The position numbers and the translations under genes were made by a program. Shown one piece after another: positions 55,576 through 64,000 of a stretch of 64,000 nt of DNA (the stretch's first letter is position 1; each line of letters starts with the position of its first letter). The notes under the pieces were generated by a model. It did not search any database. It worked only from the letters and a program-made list of their open reading frames with translations, and had not been told where the DNA came from. Source of the DNA: Falciphora oryzae (taxonomy: Eukaryota > Ascomycota > Sordariomycetes > Magnaporthales > Magnaporthaceae); contig JNVV01000007.1 in assembly GCA_000733355.1 (NCBI GenBank), forward strand, positions 246,624-310,623, in the 5' to 3' direction.

Positions 55576-57904
55576 TCACTCTGCAAGAGGGGTATCATCC
55601 GCCCGCTTCTCCATCTCAAGCACCGCCTTGTCTTCCTCCACAACCTTGGTCTCGGCACCATCCGTCACGAGGGCGGTTGCACCATTGTCCTGGGGCGCCT
55701 CTGCCGTCTCTGCAGGCGTGTTGGGCTCAACGGGCTCAGCCTCCGAAGCCGTCTCTTCCAGGGAGGCGTCCGCGGCGGGAGACTCGACCGGAGCAGGAGC
55801 CACATCTACCGACTCCACAGACTGCTCGGCCACGGGCTCAGGCTCGACCTTCGCATCATCGACCGGCTCCTGCTCAGAGCTGACATCCTTGACAGGCTCC
55901 TCGACAGGCTCGGGCGCAGCCTTCTCGGCAGTCTTCTCCTCGGCCGATCCCGACTTGGGGGTTTCGGGCTCAGCCTTCTCAGACTCTGGCTTGGCGTCGG
56001 CCTTGGGCTCCGGCTGAGGCGCAGCCTTCTTTGCCGGCGCAGGTGCGACTGCGGCAGTCTTTTTCTCGGTAGTCTTGGCAGTCGACTTAGTGGGCGTAAG
56101 CCTGGGAATCGACTTCTTTGGCGCAGCAAAGTCGGGCTTGGCTGGTGCCTTTTTGGTCTCGGCAGTGGCGTCCTTGCCTGCAGCCCGCTTTGTCGTAGGC
56201 AATGCTCCAGGCGCCTTGCGAGGCGGTGACACAACTTTCTCGTGAGTCTTGGAGCTGGATGCTTGCGTGGGTCGCATCATACGCGCGAGGAAGCCCTCGT
56301 CAACCTCCCTCTCGCGTCGCGTGATAGGGTGGTCGGCTGCAGGTTGCTTGGGCGGGGGGCCGAGGCTCGGCCGGGGCCGGCTGATGGTGGAGCTCTGCCT
56401 CCTGAGAGTCTTACCAGAGCTGCTACCGCCAGCGGTCGACACACTGGTCCTGCTAGGGGAACGGCCCTGTGCCGGCTGGGCAGACAGGAGGGTCCCGGAC
56501 TGTCGTGAGAGCGATTGACGCGTTGCCGAGGCTGTCGTGTGCGTGGTGAGGCCTGCGGGGAGAGGAACGGGCCTCGTTGGGGACTTGACCTTCGGCTTCG
56601 TGAAGCCAACGCCACGATCGATACTCCCAGCAGGCGATGCCTGGAGAACGGGAGGCTTCTTGGTGGCCGACGCACTGGCCCCGGCGGCGGCGGCCCCAGC
56701 GGACTTGGTAATGGCACCTACTGCCGCTGTTGCCTTGGGAGCTGCCTTGGGGGTTGTCGTCTTGTCGGCGTGAAGTGCCTTCTTCTCCGGCGTCTTGGTG
56801 GGCAACTTGGTGCCCTTGACCGGGCTGGTAGGAGTCTTGAGATTGCTCGGCGACCTCGCAGGGGCCCTCGTCGTTGTTTTGGTGGTGTTGATGGCAGCTG
56901 GCCTAGGGGCGGCGAGCTTGCTGGAACCGGTGCCCTTGGAGGCGTCTTTCGCAGCGGACTTGGCCTTATCTCGCTCGACAGTCTTGCCGTTCACACCTTC
57001 GCTTTGATCTTTCTTAGCCGGCTTCGCAGCCGGCTTGGGGGTCTCAGACCGTGGAGCATCCTTCGTATCTTTGCTTTCAGCAGCTGGTGTCTTGCCCACA
57101 GCTTTGCCCTCAGTATCGCGAGTCTTGTCTGGAGGCGGAGTTGCCGTCTGGCCGGCAGGGGTGATGCTCTGGAAGGTGCTGGACATGTCCTGCGGAGGGG
57201 ATTGCGGGATGGTCTCCATTTGAAGACCTGGGCGCGTGCTCTTGATCCTATCGGCAAAGCTGGGCGTGTTTTCTTGGGGTGCGGAGGTGGGTGCTTCACC
57301 CTCGCCGTCAGGTTTCCTCGTGGTGGATAGTACTGAGTCTGAGCTGGGATCTCTTTGAAGGCCTAGCCTGCCGTCCTTCTCGATGGCAACAAAGTTTGTG
57401 CGTATCTTAGATAGTGGCCTAGGGGACTCAGCACCTGCAGTGGAGAGAAGAGTTAGAGACAAACAGGTTCGAAGGTTAGACCTGGGGAGAGGTAGATATT
57501 ATAGAAGAAAAACAGAGTGTTGTGTGACAGAACGACAAAAGAAGATGGACTATGCGAACTGGGCAAGGTGGAATATAAAGGCATCGCTGGCTGAGGAGCG
57601 TTGGCGTTGACAAACAAAAGAAGAGAGAAGAGGGAGAAGATGGAGGAAGAGAAGAAAGAAAAAAGACTGAAGAGGACAAGGAATGCAAGGCTTGCAAGGC
57701 GCCTCAAGAGCACCTAGCTGCTTCGGGTCTCGTGGGAGATGGAGGCTGCTGGGGCCCCTGGGAAGAACTTTCCAGATATTGCAACGGGCAGGAGCTGGGG
57801 CCAATCTTACCTGCCGAGGACAGTCCTGGCGACCTGCCTCTCTCCGGCGGGCTCGTGTCCCCCTTGTTCTCGAACATGGCCCGAAGGTTTCCGACTTTGC
57901 TCAT
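55576..57904 (-). CDS. Conserved fungal intrinsically disordered Ala/Pro/Lys/Glu-rich protein
   Basis: Two exons, 57904-57811 and 57434-55576 (650 aa), with a 376-nt intron, the longest in the window. The spliced N-terminus reads MSKVGNLRAMFENKG…RGRSPGL, then SPRPLSKIRTNFVAIEKDGRLGL. That segment and FADRIKSTRPGLQMETIPQSPP look conserved and motif-like. The body (about 150-470) is basic with many TPTK/SPxK-type Ser/Thr-Pro sites. The C-terminal 150 residues are strongly acidic (Glu/Pro/Val/Ala). No folded domain or membrane segment is seen. The basic Pro-rich centre with an acidic tail resembles microtubule- or actin-associated scaffold proteins, but that is only analogy. I do not know a named family. 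Alternative splicing is possible because the second exon also opens with an in-frame ORF beginning in the intron. Confidence 0.8.
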
Positions 57905-58078
57905 GGTTGCAGCTGCCTCCCTGAGGTTGAGGGCCGGCCAGTGGGTGCGGTCTTGTTGTTGGGTGCTTCCTGCCGTGCACGCAGCTCGCCTGGCTGCCTG
58001 TTGTGGCTGCTCCTGCGTGCGAACAAGCGAAGCGGACGCAACTCCCAACAATGACTATCCTCTTGTTTAAATGTGGTT

Positions 58079-58110
58079 GTGTGTGTGTGCGTGTGTGTGC
58101 GCGCGTGTGC
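58079..58110. repeat. (GT)n/(GC)n alternating tract
   Basis: Alternating purine-pyrimidine run in the upstream region of the disordered-protein gene. Confidence 0.9.
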
Positions 58111-58395
58111 CGGAACGGCTCTTTCTGCTCGATAGGGGGTTTGGTGTCGCTTTTGAACGGCGCTGGATGTGTGTTTGTCGGCGATCGCAGGCTCGGCTTG
58201 GCTGACCCCTTTTCTTCGCTGACTGCGGCTGGAAGCTCTCGGAGCTCCCCCTTTTCGAAACCGAGTTGGACTTTCTGCGTTTGGGTTCCAGCGCTTATGG
58301 CGAGGTGGTGTGAAGCGCGCGAGGCGGTGGAGATACAAGAGAGCTCTAGATAGTACCCAGATAGGACGCTTCGTATGTCGAGGTGGGCAGGAGGT

Positions 58396-58480
58396 AGGCA
58401 GGCAGGCAGGCAGGCAGGCAAGTTTAGGTAGAGGTGTCAGGTTTGGGCTGACTGGTTGGTAGGCAGGCAGGCAGGCAGGC
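58396..58480. repeat. Two (AGGC)n microsatellites
   Basis: Tracts at 58396-58420 and 58461-58480, each preceded by GGTAGGC. Confidence 0.9.
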
Positions 58481-60577
58481 GAGGATGGAGCGAAAGGGGA
58501 TGGGGAGGTCTGCACGTCTGGTGGCCTCGTGCGTCGGGCGTGGGCGCTTTGAAGCGTTTGGTGGATCGAGCCAGAGGGCCGGGGAGGGAAAAGTGCGGTC
58601 GGATGGGCGACAGCTCGCGCGTCTCTTGGTTCCGGTTGGCGTGGCCAAATCAGGAGGCGTCCCTCTTTAATGTGCTGCCGCGAATTACGGCTGCAGCCGG
58701 GGGTTCGACGAAGTGGATTCAGGGGCCTGGGGCCAGCTTCAGGGTCATGTCGCCAGACTGGCGGGCTCGTCTTTGTACGTAAGGGCTGGTATAAATTATA
58801 AATAGGACGAGGTAAGCCAATAGGCCGCACACACCACTGACGCTGTTCGTTAGAGGGTTTGAGCAAACGGCTCGTCCAAGGGAAGTCTTTGTCGCATTCA
58901 ACAACAGTCAAGTGCCTGCCTTGGAGGCGGCGCCGGCCAGGAGTGTGAAGGGTGTCGCTAGAGGGCAAAGTTGGTGTGGGTGTAACACGATGTGGGCAAG
59001 CAGTTGGCAGGCCGGACACAGACGGTCGAGGCAAAAGGTATTCATTTCCCCAGGCCACCCGAACCAAGAAAGCCTCCCTCGAATCAGGTGCTGAAGAAAG
59101 TCATCCTGCTGCCTCGGTTCTAAGTTGACCCTAGAGCCGGGGAAGGTGGTGCAAGGACCTGGCGTCCTCCAGCGGCATTCACTCTCTCCGGATGGCACAT
59201 TGGCCTGACATTGCGGGCAGTCTGGTGGGCTGTGGACGGAGCGTTGCTGAAGACTCCGAGCCGGCATATGCACTGAGACCAGCAGGGATGGGCCGCTAGG
59301 GCCGTCGTTGTCTCGAATCCAACTCAAGACAGCTGGCACATGCGGATCCTCCTCGCCGTGCCTGCCCCACACTGACCAGGGGTGACACGGGCCGTTGGGT
59401 TGAGCCGTGAAATCGTCCGTCAAAGTCTGGCCGCTGGTGACACACAAGGCCTTGCACAGGGCGCAGACGCTGCACGACGGCGACGTTTGCCTCCTGCATT
59501 TACATTAGCACTAGCTGTGCACCACACCTGCTTTGGCCGCGCTCCTAGCCTCATCCGGTCGGGCAAAGTTGCAAACACGACGAGGTAATTCTGTTGCCGT
59601 GGAGGTGGCAAGTGGGTATCTGATGTATCTGATGTAATATTGATGCCCGGGCACGACCAAAGCACATGCGTTTTCTGCATGTGCGTGCTCTTTTGCTAGC
59701 TTTTGCTCCGCGCTCGACTCCCCGGCCGCGATCCAGGCCCAGCAACGACATCAGACGAACGGAGGGATTCCGTGACATCGCGACGGCGTGGCGCCTGGGG
59801 ATTTCTTTTGCATAATCTGCATTACCGCCGCATCCTGTGCTATATTGAGAGGGGCAGATTGCAACGGAAAAAAAGGATTGGCAGCCACCACGAAACCAGG
59901 CAAGAGCGAGAATCTGGCATCGGCCAGTCTATTGCTCTGGTAGCGCGCCTCCATCCGCCCGATCCAATGCATCCTGATTCCAGAAGCTCTTGTTCCGCAG
60001 CAGCATGTCATTGTCTCATGCAGGTCCTGTTTCGGAATCTGGCGTTATGCCTGCCTCCCTCCATCATCTACCCGAACCATCTCGGGGCGACTCCGAGCTT
60101 TGCGTGTTTATCCAGATTGCACTTCCGCCCTCCATCTGCGTGTTCGCTCGAGACTTTGCCAAGTGGTTGTTTGTCGTTTAGTGCTGATGCACGAGAGACG
60201 GGCTTCAATCTGCAGCCCGCAATGTCGGCCAATCTCCAGGGGCAAGGGATGCCCCCTGTGCACCCCACACAGGGGTTTCTCGGTCCCATCCGCTTCACTT
60301 TTGCGGACAAAAGCGGGCTCACGCCAGACAGTTTCTGGCGACGGGAATTTGATCCAAGGCGCAGCTCCGATATCCGGACTGGCCAGCGCCCTCCACTATC
60401 GCTATCACACTCTGAATCGCCAGCCTTGGCCAAAAAGTTTGAGTCCCAACCCTGCAGCATGTGCCCGCCGCTTCACACCTGGCTCGAAAATCCCGAGGTC
60501 CAGGAAGACCGGAACCTCGATTGAAGCCAATTGGACTGTGCTGGAGGACAACGGCGACATAATTCCAACCAAGCACA

Positions 60578-61852
<1,275 letters not shown>

Positions 61853-62365
61853 ATGCGGGGTTTGAAACGAGGGGTTTGGGCACTAAAAGTTGAATGCTTG
61901 TGATTTTTTTCCCCCTTGTTTCTCTGCTGGGAAAAGTTGATAGACTAGGTCTAAATAGCTCAGCATTTCCAGTGGAGTAAGTCTAAAAGGGATCCCCAAC
62001 ATCAAACGTAAAGCTTCCGTGAATCAATAGCGAGGCAGAAACGCAAGTGGCCTTGAGCGAGGATTTCTCTATGTTTTTAGGGTCCTGCGAACAAACACGG
62101 CTTTGTCCTTGTATGCCGCCTATGAGCCTTTGGCTCGCCCTTTTTTTTTTCCCCCTCGTCTTTACCGTCATCAAAAGACATCAGATCATCAAGCCTGGGA
62201 TTTGCCCCCTCCCAAGGCATGCCACCTTGGTGTCCGAGCCCAGCGTTTCCCCCAGAAAGTCTATTACTTCTATTGTACATGTCGTTTTTTATACAATCGG
62301 AAATCTCGTTGACACATGCATCGAAATAGGGGCTTCTCCCTTGGCCACAAGATATTTGTATCGGC
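61853..62365. other. Convergent spacer, LYS12 and MEF1
   Basis: 513 bp of 3' flank from both genes, with T-rich stretches near 61905 and 62140. No gene seen. Confidence 0.55.
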
Positions 62366-64000
62366 TTATTTTGTCCTCTTGGCCTCCAGCTCCGCCTCGT
62401 ACTTGGCAACGAGCTCCTTCCTGTAGAAAAGAAAAAGGGGAGAGTGTCAGCATAATTCTTGAACAAAGGAATCGGCTCCTGTCGGAACCTACTGTAGGTG
62501 CATGGGCGCGGCGGCGTAGTGGCTGAACTCCATGCTGAACTCGCCCTTGCCCTGGGTGGCGGCGCGGAGGTGGGTGCTGAAGCCGAACATGGAGTTGAGC
62601 GAGCAGTCGGCGACGAGGGTGAAGTCGTCGGCGCCGACCTCGGTGTCGACAACGGTGCCGCGCTTGTTCATGAGCATGAGCACCGCGCCCTGGAATTCGA
62701 CCGGGGCCGTGATGGTCGTCTTCATCAGCGGCTCCAGCACCTGGCCGCCGGCGTCGGGGAAGGCCCTGCGGAAGGCCATCTGGGACGCCAGGTTGAAGGC
62801 GTGATCGGACGAGTCCGTCACGTGGGTCGCGCCGTCCGTGATGATCATGGTGGTGCCGATGACCTTGTGGCCCAGCAGGGGGCCCTTGGCGCTGATCTCA
62901 TCGAAACCCTTCCCGCAGGCCGAAAGGAACTTGTCGGGGATGTTACCACCCACAACGCGTGTCTCGAAGTGGTTCTTCTCCGGGTCCTCGGTGTTGGGCT
63001 CGATCCAGCCGACAATGCGGGCGTAGTCGCCGGGACCGCCGGTCTGGCGCTTGAGCAGGTAGTCAAAGTCTGCGCGGCGTGTGATGGTCTCGCGGTAGGC
63101 GACGCGCGGCTGGCCCGTCTCGCAGTCAACCTTGTACTCACGGCGAAGGCGTTCGACGTAGACCTCAAGGTGCAGCTCGCCCATGCCCGAGATGATGGTC
63201 TCCTCAGACTCGTCGTCGACGTGCAGCCGGAAGGTTGGGTCCTCGCGCTGGAACCGGTTCATGGCCTTGGAGAAGTTGTCCGAGTCGGAGCTGCGCTTGG
63301 GCTTGATGGACAGCGACATGACAGCGTCGGGCACGAACATAGACGACATGGTGTAGGGCAGGTTGCCGTCGGTGAAGGTGTCGCCCGACGCGCACTCGAC
63401 GCCGAACACGGCGCAGATCTCGCCCGCACCCACCTCAGCCACATCTTCCATCTCGTTGGAGTGCATGCGCACGATGCGCGGGATACGCACCTTCTTGTCC
63501 GTCCGCGAGTTGAACAGGTTGGTCCCCTTCTTCAGGGAGCCCTGGTACACGCGGATGTACGTCAGCTGGCCATAGGGGTTCTCCTCCAGCTTGAACGCAA
63601 GTCCGACGAAGGGCATGGCCGGGTACGGCACGAGTGCCGTGGGTGCCTCGCCCTTGGTCTTGTCCAGCGCCACGTTCTCGACCTGCGACGGGTTGGGCAG
63701 GTAGTCGCAGACAGCGTCCAGCATCGGCTGGATGCACTTGTCGGCGAGGGCGGAGCCCATCAGGACAGGGGTGAACTTGAGCGCGATGGTCGCCCTCCGG
63801 ATCGCTGCCATGATCTGTTCCGGTGTCGGTGTCTTCTCCTCGAGGAAGAGCTCTGCCATCTCGTCGTCAACGTCGGCCAGCTTCTCGATGAGCTCCTGGC
63901 GCTTCCGCTCGGCCAGCTCCTTGAGCTCCTCGGGCACCGAGTTGGACACCCTGACGTTGATGCCCCTGGCACCCTCGGTGCGGATAGACCTCATATGAAT
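62366..64000 (-). CDS. MEF1: Mitochondrial elongation factor G (EF-G1/Mef1), cut by the right window edge
   Basis: Two exons are visible, 64000-62493 and 62420-62366 (520 residues seen); the N-terminal GTPase core (roughly 250-280 residues) lies beyond the edge. Visible are the end of the G domain ([29 protein letters not shown]), domain II ([23 protein letters not shown]), domain III with [23 protein letters not shown] and domain IV ([18 protein letters not shown]). Domain V ([17 protein letters not shown]…[21 protein letters not shown]) follows. The 72-nt last intron splits MHLQ from [17 protein letters not shown]. mtEF-G1 drives tRNA-mRNA translocation on the mitoribosome. EF-G1 rather than the recycling factor EF-G2 is judged from the [14 protein letters not shown] region and domain IV. 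Confidence 0.94.

Larger units (their letters stand above)
57905..60577. promoter_or_regulatory. Divergent spacer with microsatellites, disordered-protein gene and LYS12
   Basis: 2.7 kb. A (GT)n/(GC) tract (58079-58110) and two (AGGC)n tracts lie in the upstream region of the disordered-protein gene. ORFs at 57901-59067 (-) and 59703-60524 (+) are low-complexity or featureless and are not called. Confidence 0.5.

Noticed and set aside
57901..59067. 388-codon - strand ORF upstream of the disordered-protein gene
   Set aside because: Consists largely of translated (AGGC)n and (GT)n microsatellites (ACLPACLP and THTHTH stretches); overlaps the real first exon in another frame.
59703..60524. 273-codon + strand ORF before LYS12
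   Set aside because: No recognisable content and no homology-like blocks.

Overview
The window is nuclear DNA from a filamentous ascomycete (Pezizomycotina), most like a Sordariomycete. Genes are monocistronic and lie on both strands. Most carry one to four short introns (59-201 nt, one of 376 nt) with GTRNGT donors and CTAAC/CTGAC-like branch sites. Coding DNA is GC-rich, and the spacers are rich in pyrimidine tracts and homopolymers. I see no operons, CRISPR arrays, tRNA or rRNA genes, or intact transposons. The species cannot be fixed from the sequence.

Layout, left to right: TspO/MBR protein (-, cut by the left edge); ARS2/SERRATE zinc-finger protein (+); chaperonin subunit CCT4 (-) and proteasome ATPase RPT1 (+), divergent across about 1 kb; a Cys-rich protein of unknown function (-); splicing factor SF3B6/p14 (+); a STIMATE/TMEM110-like membrane protein (+). 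A 41-N assembly gap follows, flanked by a duplicated 40-bp plus poly-T segment. Then come a fibroin-3-like membrane protein (-), an RCR-type membrane protein (-), the small GTPase ARL8 (-), RNA polymerase I subunit RPA2 (+), a secreted tyrosinase (+), a large DUF8004-type protein (-), a METTL24-like membrane methyltransferase (-), a WrbA/Ycp4-type flavodoxin quinone reductase (-), an MFS monocarboxylate-type transporter (-), YAE1 (-), a long disordered protein (-), homoisocitrate dehydrogenase LYS12 (+) and mitochondrial elongation factor G (-, cut by the right edge).

Most of this is conserved housekeeping: protein folding and degradation, RNA processing, Pol I transcription, lysine synthesis and mitochondrial translation. 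Membrane and cell-surface genes lie between them. I see no biosynthetic cluster or defence island.

The most interesting observation is in the WrbA/Ycp4-type gene. The reading frame stays open for 49 codons beyond a single TGA and ends in a CaaX-type tail (CTVI). The fungal paralogue Ycp4 has a similar tail and Pst2 does not. One gene may therefore make both a soluble and a prenylated form by stop-codon readthrough, unless the TGA is a mutation or sequencing error. Other points are a GC-AG intron after a 25-nt first coding exon in LYS12, an RPT1 intron directly after the ATG, two stop-free in-frame introns, and the gap-flanking duplication.
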